Below the pieces are notes generated by a model. The model searched no databases, was not told the origin of the DNA, and was given only the letters and a program-made list of their open reading frames with translations. Below, in pieces: positions 22,020 to 31,026 of a stretch of DNA of 31,653 nucleotides. The position numbers and the translations under genes are program-made. The DNA lies in the NCBI GenBank assembly GCA_002683585.1, contig NYTQ01000159.1, positions 1 to 31,653 on the forward strand. The letters are read 5' to 3'. The DNA is from Cryomorphaceae bacterium (GTDB taxonomy: Bacteria; Bacteroidota; Bacteroidia; Flavobacteriales; Crocinitomicaceae). The stretch's first letter is position 1, and the number at the start of each line of letters is the position of its first letter.

Positions 22020-23320
22020 GTTCTTCCCTTGCAAATGTCAAAATTTCAGAAGCTTATCTGACTTCTTCTGGTGAAGATAATGAAAAGGCTTATAGTTTTA
22101 CTCGTGCTATTTCAAGCATAGATTACTTTGAGGATTTACTTAACCCCTCTGTTACGTGCTATCTTACCTGTGCAGACACCGATAATTTATATCATAAGTT
22201 ACCTATTAGGGGATTTGATCGACTGGATTTGACAATTGATACATCACTTGGAAAATTACAATATAACGAGGATAATCCTTTATTTGTAACTGGTGTCCAA
22301 GATTTGGTTACCAAGGATGGAACAGAAACCTTTACATTGGCTTGTGCAACAAAATCAGTTTTTGATAATGAAGCGACGAGATGCCAAACTAGATTTAAAA
22401 AAGCCGCTATTTCTACACATGTAGAAAATATTTTAGGGAATTTATTGAAAATTAATTCTGATAGAATATTTGTGGAGAAGACTTCAAACGCTTATGGATT
22501 TATGGGTAATCAGAAAAAACCCTTCCATACTTGCACATGGTTAGCTCCAAAATCAATCCCATTCTCAAATACTGCCCAGGTTTCAGGTACATCTGGTTCA
22601 GGAACTAATGCAGAAGCTGTTGGAACTTCTGGATTCTTTTTCTTCGAGAACCAAGATGGATTCCACTTTAAATCTATCGACACCATGTGTAGTCAAACAG
22701 TGAGTACGACATCGGCAGACACCAAAGATATTACAACTTATACATCTACAAATGTTGTGGAACAAGGAGATTCCACATTTAAAATTATTCATTCATATCT
22801 TGATAAAAATACAGATTTAATTAAAAATATGAGAGTTGGTTTATACTCAAACTTGACATATTTTTATAATCCTGTAAGTTGGAAGTTTGATGCCTTTTCT
22901 TATAAAATTAAAGAACACTTCGATCCACAATTAGGGACAGATATGGAACTGCCTGGCGGTGCGATTACTGACACTGCCACCAGAATTCTTGTCAGGATTG
23001 GGGATACTGGTATGCAAGGTGATAATTTAGTTGAAGGTAGTGGTAGAGATAATTCCGACATGGCTAAATCATTTTCTAGATATAACTTGTTGTTTACACA
23101 GTCACTAAATATTGTAGTACCATGCAATGTGAATTTAAAAGCGGGCGAATTAATTAGAGTCATCTTCCCTACTGTCGGACCATCAAATCCTAATGAAAAA
23201 TCTATAGACAAGGAGTCGAGTGGTAATTATTTAATTCGCAGTTTAAGACATCATTTTGATGTTGCAGGTGGTCAAAACACAACATCATTGAATTTAGTCC
23301 GAGATTCATATAGAATATAA
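22016..23320 (+). CDS. 27: gp27-like baseplate hub protein
   Basis: A 434-residue protein (T4 gp27 has 391) whose N-terminal half shows the gp27 tube-like domain: SIDYFEDLLNPSVTCYLT, GFDRLDLTIDTSLGKLQY and DLVTKDGTETFTLACATK, followed by RIFVEKTSNAYGFMGNQKKPFH, which I recognise from cyanophage gp27, and a C-terminal ...GNYLIRSLRHHFD. Gp27 forms the trimeric hub that carries gp5. It is followed after 21 bases by a small conserved gene and then by gp5, preserving the hub pairing. Confidence 0.85.
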   Translation: MSSSLANVKISEAYLTSSGEDNEKAYSFTRAISSIDYFEDLLNPSVTCYLTCADTDNLYHKLPIRGFDRLDLTIDTSLGKLQYNEDNPLFVTGVQDLVTKDGTETFTLACATKSVFDNEATRCQTRFKKAAISTHVENILGNLLKINSDRIFVEKTSNAYGFMGNQKKPFHTCTWLAPKSIPFSNTAQVSGTSGSGTNAEAVGTSGFFFFENQDGFHFKSIDTMCSQTVSTTSADTKDITTYTSTNVVEQGDSTFKIIHSYLDKNTDLIKNMRVGLYSNLTYFYNPVSWKFDAFSYKIKEHFDPQLGTDMELPGGAITDTATRILVRIGDTGMQGDNLVEGSGRDNSDMAKSFSRYNLLFTQSLNIVVPCNVNLKAGELIRVIFPTVGPSNPNEKSIDKESSGNYLIRSLRHHFDVAGGQNTTSLNLVRDSYRI

Positions 23321-23341
23321 CTATTCCACATTACGCAAACT

Positions 23342-23569
23342 ATGGAAAGCATCGAAAAGCACATCGAAAAAGACAAAGAGATTTTAGACAATGCATCTAT
23401 CTCTCCACAACAACGTCGTCATATCGAAGGCGAACTGCACGAATTGGAAGACTATGTAGAACATCATAAGTCAGAGATTGAAGCAGGTGATCATCACGAT
23501 CCAACACCTTTAGAATTGTATTGTGATACAAACCCATCAGAACCAGAATGCCTTGTTTATGAGGATTGA
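23342..23569 (+). CDS. Conserved small acidic protein between gp27 and gp5
   Basis: A 75-residue acidic protein starting at ATG 23342; only a weak ribosome binding site is visible. The N-terminal 45 residues form a helical hairpin (KHIEKDKEILDNASISPQQR, ELHELEDYVEHHKSE) and the C-terminus holds DPTPLELYCDTNPSEPECLVYED, a pattern I know from the same place in other cyanomyoviruses. Two cysteines flank the acidic turn. Function unknown; a hub assembly chaperone is possible from context only. Confidence 0.7.
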   Translation: MESIEKHIEKDKEILDNASISPQQRRHIEGELHELEDYVEHHKSEIEAGDHHDPTPLELYCDTNPSEPECLVYED

Positions 23570-23572
23570 TAT

Positions 23573-26335
23573 ATGATCGACCATTCTTTACTAAAAACTC
23601 AATATGCCGGCAGAGACGGTTTTATTTGGTGGATCGGCCGTGTTGCTGATCCACGAGTTTGGCGTGATTTATCTACGGATCCTGAGGAAGGATGGTCATA
23701 TAGATGTAAAGTAAGAATAATTGGATATCATCCATTTGATGGTGATACTCTTCCAGAAGTCGATTTGCCTTGGGCTCATGTCATGGCCTCACCAAGTATG
23801 GGTGGCGGGCAAGGTGGTCTTGGTGAGAGTAGTTCCATGGTAGGTGGAGAAACTGTTTTCGGTTTCTTTCTGGATGGAGAAGAAGCACAACAACCTGTTG
23901 TTTTTGGATGTTTGCAAAGGAATCTAAAAGAAGTTAAGAATACGATTACTAAAGAAACAATTGATGAGGAGAAATCTGCTGGGTTTGGTGTATTCTCTGG
24001 TACAGCTATGGGATCACCTTTTGGTCCTACCAACCTACCAGTGCAAGGAGACACTACTGTAGCGACTCCAAAAGATAATGGTAAGACTGCCAGGAAGTCT
24101 CCCACTGCGGGTGCTGTAGGGGACGTGGAAGGTGTTAGACGAGTCGTACAGTCTTCTAGTCAATACTTTGGTAATGCATCTCTTGCACCTCATAGTGGAT
24201 CTAATGCCTGTGAGAATGATGCGATCTCTAAAGTTACTCATGCAGTAGGAAGTTTTCTTAAAACTATCAATTCTTTGCAGAAATTTGGATCGACTTATAT
24301 TAACGCTGCACAAAACTTTGTCGCTGACATAAGAAGAATTGTTGGTAAAGCATCTAGACTCATCGTTGGTGCGATGAAGATGATCCTCAATACTCTTCGA
24401 GATAAAATATTTAAGTTCCTAGGAAAAAGATTTAGAGACTTCGTTGGACTAATTGTACCAGAACCACAAAAATCTCCTGTTGCAGCTGCTCTTAAGAGAA
24501 TCATGGACATTCTCTTCTGTGTCCTAGAAAAATTAGGAATTAATCTTTTCGATTATATTTTTGGGTTCCTGAAAAATATGGTCAATAAAACAATTGGTGC
24601 ATCTGTTTGTGGAGTAGAACAAGCAGTTGCAACAATGATTGCAAAGATGACTGATGCGATCGACGAGGCCTTGGAACCAATCATGGATGGATTGGATTGG
24701 TTGACTGGTGCTCTTGGTGGTATTGGAAGCCTACTAGGAAAGGTAGGTGGATATATTAACATGATCATGAGTTTCCTTTCATGTGATAATCTACAATGTA
24801 AGGATTATGATGATTGGTCTCAGGGATGGGGACTATCTACAAAAGCTGCTGGTAAAATTTCCAGTGTTTTGGATAATGTCCAGATCATTAAAACTAACAA
24901 CCTAGACATTAGTCTTGATGATCTAGATGCTGCAGCTGGTGATGGAAGTCTTTCATTCCTCAGTTTGATGGGTGGAGATGTATCACAGTTCTTTGATTGT
25001 AATGAAACAACGTCCAATCCTAAGAGTCAGGATGATATTCCAGATACTATTCCTCCTGGAAGTAAATTCATATACTGTTTACCTCCAAAGGTAAAAATTA
25101 TTGGAACATGCACAAAAACTGCAAAAGCAGTTCCTATCATCTCGGGAGATGACGGAAGTATTCTTTCTATTGAGGTAACAAATAGGGGAAGAGGTTACAA
25201 GTTTCCTCCAAAAATATGTATTATCGATAAAACCAGATATGGTGGGGGAGCAATTGCAGAAGCTACTATTGACAAAAGAGGTAAAGTAAGACAAATATTC
25301 TTACTCGAAGAAGGTTCTGGGTATTGTCCAGATTCTAGAGGAATACAAGGAGTTAATCCTCCAGATGATGAGGATACTGATACTGATCCTAGAGATGGTG
25401 ATCCTAATGATCTACTATTCCCAGATCCATTTAAGAATGACTGTGACATTGTAGCTAGACTGAGGAAGAAGAAATATAAAGGTGGTCCTAGAATGGAGCG
25501 TGAGAAAGACTTCATCTGGGTAGATCAGAAAACTGGTCGAGAATATTATTGTCCAAACTTTGATCCAGAGGTTCCAGAGGGTGGTCCAGATGATGGTCCA
25601 GATGATAATCCAGATGATGATGATAATCCAGATACACCTAAGTTCGTTCCCATAAAGGACTTGCAAGCTCCTTATATCATTTTCACTACTCCAGCAGATA
25701 ATACCAGCGGTATTTCCACATCGACAAATATATTCATAACATTCAGTGAAGAGGTTGTGAGAGGGAACGGAACAATTTCAATCTCAGAAGTATCAAGTAA
25801 TGATCTTCATGAAAAAATTGACATTACAAATAAAGATAAGGTTGAATTTATTGGAATAGATGTCATTAAGATTAATCCAGATAAAAATCTGAAGTCATCA
25901 ACAGATTATTTTGTCAATATTGATAGAGGATCGGTTTCTGATGCTGCAGGCAATAAGTTTGCTGGTATTGCTGGAACTAGTAGTTACAATTTCTCCACAA
26001 AAGGTTCTTCAGGTCCCTCAGATCCACCAGTGGGAATATTTACAGATTTCAAAATCATAGGACCTGGAATTGGATATACCGCTGACGATCGTGTTGGTGT
26101 TGGAAGTGAATGTTTCTTTACTTTGAAGCTAAGTCCGTCTGGATCAATCCTTGGTGTTGATTTAAAAGACTGTGATCATAGATTTACAAAGCTCCCAGAA
26201 ATCGTAATAAATACAAATACTGGCACGGGAGGAAAAATACGCCCCGTTTTAGCATATTCGCCTAATACCACAAAAGATACTGGTGAACGTGAAATAAACC
26301 AAAATCTTGTAATCAAAGTTATCGACTGTATTTAA
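23573..26335 (+). CDS. 5: gp5-like baseplate hub protein, expanded, without lysozyme domain
   Basis: A 920-residue protein. Residues 1-120 are the gp5 OB-fold domain (GFIWWIGRVADPRVW, YRCKVRIIGYHP, LPWAHVMASPSMGGGQGGLG, FGFFLDGEEAQQPVVFG). A long helical and hydrophobic region follows (about 215-430). Residues 500-600 and 820-900 carry GxGY motifs (NRGRGYKFPP, EEGSGYCP, GPGIGYTADD) within beta-rich text. Residues about 668-690 are an Asp and Pro spacer. Residues about 698-808 resemble an SbsA-type bacterial Ig-like domain (FTTPADNTSGIS...FSEEV...SDAAGNKFAG). The lysozyme domain of T4 gp5 is absent and seems to be replaced by separate lysin genes upstream. Confidence 0.82.
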   Translation: MIDHSLLKTQYAGRDGFIWWIGRVADPRVWRDLSTDPEEGWSYRCKVRIIGYHPFDGDTLPEVDLPWAHVMASPSMGGGQGGLGESSSMVGGETVFGFFLDGEEAQQPVVFGCLQRNLKEVKNTITKETIDEEKSAGFGVFSGTAMGSPFGPTNLPVQGDTTVATPKDNGKTARKSPTAGAVGDVEGVRRVVQSSSQYFGNASLAPHSGSNACENDAISKVTHAVGSFLKTINSLQKFGSTYINAAQNFVADIRRIVGKASRLIVGAMKMILNTLRDKIFKFLGKRFRDFVGLIVPEPQKSPVAAALKRIMDILFCVLEKLGINLFDYIFGFLKNMVNKTIGASVCGVEQAVATMIAKMTDAIDEALEPIMDGLDWLTGALGGIGSLLGKVGGYINMIMSFLSCDNLQCKDYDDWSQGWGLSTKAAGKISSVLDNVQIIKTNNLDISLDDLDAAAGDGSLSFLSLMGGDVSQFFDCNETTSNPKSQDDIPDTIPPGSKFIYCLPPKVKIIGTCTKTAKAVPIISGDDGSILSIEVTNRGRGYKFPPKICIIDKTRYGGGAIAEATIDKRGKVRQIFLLEEGSGYCPDSRGIQGVNPPDDEDTDTDPRDGDPNDLLFPDPFKNDCDIVARLRKKKYKGGPRMEREKDFIWVDQKTGREYYCPNFDPEVPEGGPDDGPDDNPDDDDNPDTPKFVPIKDLQAPYIIFTTPADNTSGISTSTNIFITFSEEVVRGNGTISISEVSSNDLHEKIDITNKDKVEFIGIDVIKINPDKNLKSSTDYFVNIDRGSVSDAAGNKFAGIAGTSSYNFSTKGSSGPSDPPVGIFTDFKIIGPGIGYTADDRVGVGSECFFTLKLSPSGSILGVDLKDCDHRFTKLPEIVINTNTGTGGKIRPVLAYSPNTTKDTGEREINQNLVIKVIDCI

Positions 26336-26904
26336 TGAGCACACAAAAACCAACCTCTAAAGAATATTTTAGAAATTATCCTGGATTCCGAATCGAATCT
26401 GGGATATTGATCGATTCGGGTGAGTTAAAGGGGAAGACTAGTGACCTTTCCATGATTACTGATGAATCTCAAGGATTTACATATTATAAAGATGGATATT
26501 ACAAATCCATATGTAATGGAACCTCATATGAACTGTGTGGGTATAAAAAAACAACAGAAGATGATTATGCTAAGATCCTAACAGCTGGTTCTGGTCATAT
26601 TTTGATTGATGCTCAAGATGGTGATATTATTCTTAAGGGTAGAAATATTCGATTATCTGCTGAAGATGGTTCTGGAGAAATTACTTTGGTCTCTGGTAAA
26701 CATGTCTACATTAAAGGTGCTGTTTGTCATATCAAAGGAACTAATGTAAATATCCTTGGAAGTAACAACTTATCATTAGGGGCAACTTTTGTTGAAAATA
26801 CAGGATCAGTTTCAAATGAAGGTGGAACTATGACAGATATTTTCCAGGGTAGTTTCTTGGGAGGTGTCCTCAAGTTTCTAGATAAATTTAAGGACTTCTT
26901 CTAA
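26335..26904 (+). CDS. Beta-helix spike candidate (gp5 C-terminal-like)
   Basis: A 189-residue protein overlapping the gp5 stop (TAATGAG). Residues 85-160 consist of short beta repeats of 8-10 residues (HILIDAQDGDIILKGRNIRL, GEITLVSGKHVYIKG, HIKGTNVNILGSNNLSLGA), like the triple-stranded beta-helix of T4 gp5C and VgrG spikes. The N-terminal part carries two cysteines and an aromatic stretch. It could be the cell-puncturing needle that in T4 is fused to gp5; this is inference from repeat pattern and position. Confidence 0.65.
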   Translation: MSTQKPTSKEYFRNYPGFRIESGILIDSGELKGKTSDLSMITDESQGFTYYKDGYYKSICNGTSYELCGYKKTTEDDYAKILTAGSGHILIDAQDGDIILKGRNIRLSAEDGSGEITLVSGKHVYIKGAVCHIKGTNVNILGSNNLSLGATFVENTGSVSNEGGTMTDIFQGSFLGGVLKFLDKFKDFF

Positions 26905-27788
26905 TGGCAGTTACTGGTTCGATAGGAATGTTCGGTGATAAGGTTATCATCGGGGCATTAGACGTTTCCTTCCTAGACGCTTCTTCAAGATTATTTCCTG
27001 GTACATTAGTTTGTAATGGACCAGCATATTTCGGTGCAAATGGAACTGTTGGGGCTCCACGAGCTACAGTAATGATTGGTCCTCCAATTGGGATATCAGT
27101 TCCTGCATCATTAGAAGTACTTGGACTTACAAATATTTTTGGTGTTTTTAATGTTCAAGCAGTTAGTACCTTTACTGGTCTTACAACTAAACTTGGTACT
27201 ACAATTAAGAATGCGTTGAGTCTTAAGAATGGTGTTGATATTGCCAATGCATTGAAAGTTGGTAATTCAGTGAAAGTGCAAAATGGTGCAGATAATGTCA
27301 ATGGAATACTCAATGTTGCTGGTGTCATTAGCTGTGCATGGCTAGATGCTAAGATTGCTGCTGCAATGATATCTCCTGGTAAGGGATTTGACATGCATCA
27401 CCCAACTAAAAAAGGTTGGAGACTTGCTCATACTTGCATTGAAGGTCCAGAAGTTGCTGTATATCATCGCGGTAAATCCGAATCTAATGTAATTCAACTA
27501 CCAGAATACTGGAAAGGTCTAGTACATGAGGATTCTATCACTGTTAATTTAACTCCTATTGGAGAAAACCAAAATCTATACGTAGAGTCGGTTGATTATA
27601 ATGGTGGTGTAATTAATATCGGCGGGGGAATTCACTTCAATTATTATTACACAATTTTTGGTGAAAGAAAAGATCTCGAAAAGTTATATGTTGAATATGA
27701 AGGGAAGATTGAAGATTATCCAGGCGATAATTCCCAGAGATCTATTGTTGGATATAACTATGATTATAGAAAAGGAGTAAATGGATAA
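26904..27788 (+). CDS. Virion fibre-like protein with EGPE/YHRG domain
   Basis: A 294-residue protein. Residues 1-155 are beta-rich and repetitive (GANGTVGAPRATVMIGPP, LKNGVDIANALKVGNSVKVQ), typical of a fibrous shaft. Residues 160-265 carry FDMHHPTKKGWRLAHTCIEG then PEVAVYHRGKSES and LPEYWKGLV...ITVNLTPIG, a domain I know from the tips of cyanophage tail fibres and related structural proteins. It probably forms part of a fibre or spike on the baseplate. The ATG overlaps the stop of the beta-helix gene, and the next gene follows immediately. Confidence 0.7.
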   Translation: MAVTGSIGMFGDKVIIGALDVSFLDASSRLFPGTLVCNGPAYFGANGTVGAPRATVMIGPPIGISVPASLEVLGLTNIFGVFNVQAVSTFTGLTTKLGTTIKNALSLKNGVDIANALKVGNSVKVQNGADNVNGILNVAGVISCAWLDAKIAAAMISPGKGFDMHHPTKKGWRLAHTCIEGPEVAVYHRGKSESNVIQLPEYWKGLVHEDSITVNLTPIGENQNLYVESVDYNGGVINIGGGIHFNYYYTIFGERKDLEKLYVEYEGKIEDYPGDNSQRSIVGYNYDYRKGVNG

Positions 27789-29413
27789 TGAAAGCAGATC
27801 CCGCCGCAATGGCTAAAAGGTTGCGACAGCAACGAAGGCAAGCAAAATCCCAAGTGGAGGCAATGACTGAGCAACTTGCCATTGCTGATGCTATCGCTGA
27901 TGAGTATGACGAACTAATAAATGCTTTGGATCAGAAAACTGTTCCTCTAGTTAGTGAGATTAATACTACTATTACTGCGGTTAAAGATGCATATGATGCA
28001 AGAATTACAGCTGGTTGTTTAAGTCCATTGATTTGGCAACTTCAAGCAACAGATACAGTTTCTATCTGGGATATCGAGGAAGAAATTCAAACTTGGAAGG
28101 TTGTAAAGGACCCAGCTCAACGTGAACAACTAAATTATTATGGTTGTAAGTATTATAGGTATCCTAAGAATAGAGAGTACGGTTCTAATGTAATTGATGA
28201 GATTCAAGATGCTAGTATCGACCCATTAACAAGTGTCCTTGTTATATTTGATTCCAATGGATCCGACTATACTGGAGTACAAACATCATCACGAGCTATT
28301 GTTAAAGTTGGTGATATTCTTACTGATGATTTGGAAGATCCTGTTGTTTTCCAAACAGGTAACCTTCCAATTGTTACTGGATTAGGAACGGCAAATTATC
28401 CAAAGGTAAGGGTAAACGTAAGTGGATTTTGTACGGGTGCAGACAATAAAGTTTATAGCGATGCCACATCAGGAAAAATGTCACAATTTGCTATAGGAGA
28501 TGTCATCTTTTCGGATTTCTTTCCTGCTGGAACTGTCATTGAGTCTTTTGGCACATCAGTTGCTAGTCTCGATCTTGCTGGTGGTTATAGTAACAATGTG
28601 AGCATTGATTTTGCTGTAATGAGTAATGTTTCTTTAGGTACTACATCGTCTAATATATTTTCCATAGGTAAGATAGCAGCTTACCCTGCGATATTTTTCG
28701 ATACACAAACTTCAATTGGTGCTTCTCATGCTTCTTTTCTTGTTGTTAGGGGCCCCGATAATCGAGATCTAGTGTTTGAATCTACTAAAAACCCCATCGA
28801 TCCAGTAGAAATTGGAATTGCTGATGGAAGTGGAATTGGTAAGGGTCATAAGATCGATTTGATTAATAATGGAGATCCAAAGCAAACAAAAAAATGGCAT
28901 GAAGTTCGAGAAGAAGAGGAACCTCCAGTTGGTGCAGGATTTGCTGAGTATTGGGTAGGTGCTTCCTCTTGGCCAACACTCCAAGATGTTGATCGGGATG
29001 GTGATGGGGGAGATCCAGCCAGCGGTGGGATTCCATACACTTACTCGTATGCAACTGCAACATATGCAGTAGAGGGACAAACTCTCACAGTTGGAGTTGG
29101 GGGAACAGAACCGTCAGCTATTATGGGAACTACTGCTGTTAGTCCAAATAATCCAAGTCTTACTGGTTGTGGTGATCTTACCAGTGCAATTTCAAGTAGA
29201 GAAAGTGAGATGTCTGCTAAAATTTCTGAAAATACTCCCAAGATTAACAAATATCTTGATGGAACTAAAATTGTCAGAGAGTTGAGAACAGAAGAAGAAA
29301 CTACGGCTTGGGGAATGTTGCAAGGTATTGCTTTCGTTAATGATAAGAGACAGAAGCAAAAAGACCAAGCAAAGACTCTTGAGGACTTTGATTGGGATGA
29401 TGTAGGGATCTAA
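27788..29413 (+). CDS. Virion structural protein, coiled-coil ends
   Basis: A 541-residue protein starting at ATG 27788, overlapping the previous stop. Residues 1-75 are helical and charged (MAKRLRQQRRQAKSQVEAM, LAIADAIADEYDELINALD), a likely coiled coil. The middle is beta-rich with many Gly, Asp and Thr, and includes DVDRDGDGGDPASGG near residue 400, which could bind calcium. The C-terminal 80 residues are again helical (LTSAISSRESEMSAKISENT). It closes the large late operon and is probably a baseplate or fibre component of cyanomyoviruses; no T4 equivalent is recognised. Confidence 0.65.
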   Translation: MKADPAAMAKRLRQQRRQAKSQVEAMTEQLAIADAIADEYDELINALDQKTVPLVSEINTTITAVKDAYDARITAGCLSPLIWQLQATDTVSIWDIEEEIQTWKVVKDPAQREQLNYYGCKYYRYPKNREYGSNVIDEIQDASIDPLTSVLVIFDSNGSDYTGVQTSSRAIVKVGDILTDDLEDPVVFQTGNLPIVTGLGTANYPKVRVNVSGFCTGADNKVYSDATSGKMSQFAIGDVIFSDFFPAGTVIESFGTSVASLDLAGGYSNNVSIDFAVMSNVSLGTTSSNIFSIGKIAAYPAIFFDTQTSIGASHASFLVVRGPDNRDLVFESTKNPIDPVEIGIADGSGIGKGHKIDLINNGDPKQTKKWHEVREEEEPPVGAGFAEYWVGASSWPTLQDVDRDGDGGDPASGGIPYTYSYATATYAVEGQTLTVGVGGTEPSAIMGTTAVSPNNPSLTGCGDLTSAISSRESEMSAKISENTPKINKYLDGTKIVRELRTEEETTAWGMLQGIAFVNDKRQKQKDQAKTLEDFDWDDVGI

Positions 29414-29449
29414 TCACCAGATATATACTATACTCTCATATTATTTTTT

Positions 29450-29632
29450 ATGAATGCTCCTTCAGATGATGAACTGAAACATCTTCAATTGCAAGCAATG
29501 TTGCGAGAGAATACTTTTTCAGATAAAGAATTAATGTACCTTGGAGAAAGAGAGGGTGATCACTGGTATCTTATTGGTGGTATGCACGAAGTGCCTGTTT
29601 CCGAAATTATAGATGTGAATGAAGAACTATGA
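29450..29632 (+). CDS. Small acidic hypothetical protein
   Basis: A 60-residue protein starting at ATG 29450 after a 36-base gap that is AT-rich and has no terminator hairpin. The text DDELKHLQLQAMLRENTFSDKE and YLIGGMHEVPVSEIIDVNEEL suggests a helix followed by a small beta unit. No Shine-Dalgarno is seen. It overlaps the start of the next oxygenase by 4 bases (CTATGATA). Function unknown. Confidence 0.6.
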   Translation: MNAPSDDELKHLQLQAMLRENTFSDKELMYLGEREGDHWYLIGGMHEVPVSEIIDVNEEL

Positions 29633-30279
29633 TACATATTGACTGCTCTAGAGAACCTTTAAATTTTTCACAGTACGATCTATCACAAGACGAAATTTAC
29701 GTAATTGATAATCTATTTCCGTGGTGGTTTATTCATCACATGGATAAAACTATATTGCATGGATTTGGATGGCAATATGGTCTTTGTAGTGGACGTAAAG
29801 ATAATGAAGATGGTACACCAGATTGGGATTATGATAAAGGTGCTGACTTCAATTTTGAAGTTCCCTGTTTCAAACAATCAATTTTTCCTGCAAGATCTGA
29901 GTCTGCAAGTGACACTGCCTACGAAATGTTGTATAATGCAGTTGTGGGTTCTATTAATTTTGAACTTGAATTAGGAGAAGTCCTAGTCAATGGACAACAA
30001 TATATTCATGATACAACTATTCATCAAGATTGTAGTTGTGATAATGGATTGAGCTGGATCTATTATGTAAATAAAAGATGGGAACCCGAATGGGGTGGTC
30101 CAACTATTATCGAACATAATGGGGAAACTGTAGAGGTTTTACCAAAACCAGGAAGAGTATGCTTTTTCAAAGGCAACATTCCACATAGAGGTGCTCCACC
30201 AAATGGAGAATATTATAGGGGACTCAGAGCAACTTTAGTTTATAAGACTATGCGAAGGGATCCTTTACCATCCAAATAA
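29629..30279 (+). CDS. 2OG-Fe(II) oxygenase, HxD type (copy 4 of 5)
   Basis: A 216-residue prolyl 4-hydroxylase-like protein. The iron site is H132-x-D134 in TTIHQDCSCDNGLSWIYYVN, distal H186 in KGNIPHRGAPP and R197 or R200 in YYRGLRATLVYK for 2-oxoglutarate. The block WEPEWGGPTIIEHNGETVEVLPKPGRVCFF matches this subfamily well. An N-terminal extension of about 25 residues precedes the usual VIDNLFPWWF lead-in. Catalytic residues are complete. Substrate unknown. Directly followed by the fifth oxygenase. Confidence 0.85.
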   Translation: MIHIDCSREPLNFSQYDLSQDEIYVIDNLFPWWFIHHMDKTILHGFGWQYGLCSGRKDNEDGTPDWDYDKGADFNFEVPCFKQSIFPARSESASDTAYEMLYNAVVGSINFELELGEVLVNGQQYIHDTTIHQDCSCDNGLSWIYYVNKRWEPEWGGPTIIEHNGETVEVLPKPGRVCFFKGNIPHRGAPPNGEYYRGLRATLVYKTMRRDPLPSK

Positions 30280-30809
30280 TGAAAAAAGAAATTTTTGCTA
30301 TTCCAATCTTTGAAGATACGATAGATCTTGAACTATTCAAAATTCCTCAATGTGAAGATGCGGAGATTGTAGAAACTTGGGATTCAAATACTCCATCATC
30401 ATTTAATTCCAAACTAGATATTAGTGATGATGCTATGAATCATCTAACCAGTGTCATTGATAGGAATCTTGGTGTTGAAGGTTTAATAGCCCCAAATCCT
30501 CATATTTCTCATATATGGAGGAATATATATGATGAGAATGATTATCAAGATCCACACATCCATCCAAGATGTCAATGGAGCTTTATCATTTACGAAACAG
30601 TGAACTCTAAAACCTCTTTCTTAAATCCCTCACTCGCTGTTATTCAGGAGAAGTATGGCATGAACTGTCATGCTTTTGCACCAGATTATAAACCAGATCT
30701 GGGCCCAGGAAGTATTATCATCTTCCCGTCAATGTTGCTTCATTTCGTAAATAGTGGTAATATTGGCAGTACAATCTCAGGCAACATCTACATGAACTAT
30801 GGAGGCTAA
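30279..30809 (+). CDS. 2OG-Fe(II) oxygenase-like protein, HxH type (copy 5 of 5)
   Basis: A 176-residue protein whose ATG overlaps the stop of copy 4 (AATAATGA region). It shows H93-x-H95 in YQDPHIHPRCQWSFIIYE, LGPGSIIIFPSMLLH with distal H155, and a final strand TISGNIYMN. The position that normally holds the 2-oxoglutarate-binding arginine reads Gly-Ser-Thr-Ile (about 163-166), so the arginine appears to be missing; the enzyme may use another anchor or be altered. Same subfamily as the proteins at 927 and 1961. Confidence 0.78.
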   Translation: MKKEIFAIPIFEDTIDLELFKIPQCEDAEIVETWDSNTPSSFNSKLDISDDAMNHLTSVIDRNLGVEGLIAPNPHISHIWRNIYDENDYQDPHIHPRCQWSFIIYETVNSKTSFLNPSLAVIQEKYGMNCHAFAPDYKPDLGPGSIIIFPSMLLHFVNSGNIGSTISGNIYMNYGG

Positions 30810-30810
30810 A

Positions 30811-31026
30811 ATGGAAGAAGAAAACGTAATTAGAAGTGAACCCAACGCAAAGTATGGTAATGAGCTTTTGCTAGATAATATTGATTATATTGGCGAAGCG
30901 GTTGGTGATATTATTACCAGACTAAAAAGTTTGGAACAACGAATGGATGCCGTTGAAGTTGATGCACGTTCTAACACATTTAAAATTGACCGAATTCTTG
31001 ATATTACTATTGGAGACGGAAAATGA
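30811..31026 (+). CDS. Small coiled-coil protein
   Basis: A 71-residue acidic protein. ATG 30811 is chosen because GGAGG lies at 30801-30805, whereas an in-frame ATG at 30799 is inside the oxygenase gene. The centre (IGEAVGDIITRLKSLEQRMDAVEVD) has a heptad pattern and should form a coiled coil. Function unknown. The stop overlaps the next start (AAATGAG). Confidence 0.65.
   Translation: MEEENVIRSEPNAKYGNELLLDNIDYIGEAVGDIITRLKSLEQRMDAVEVDARSNTFKIDRILDITIGDGK

Noticed and set aside
26206..26213. AATAAATA inside gp5
   Set aside because: Internal to the coding frame and more than 100 bases from the next start; the following genes overlap and need no promoter here.
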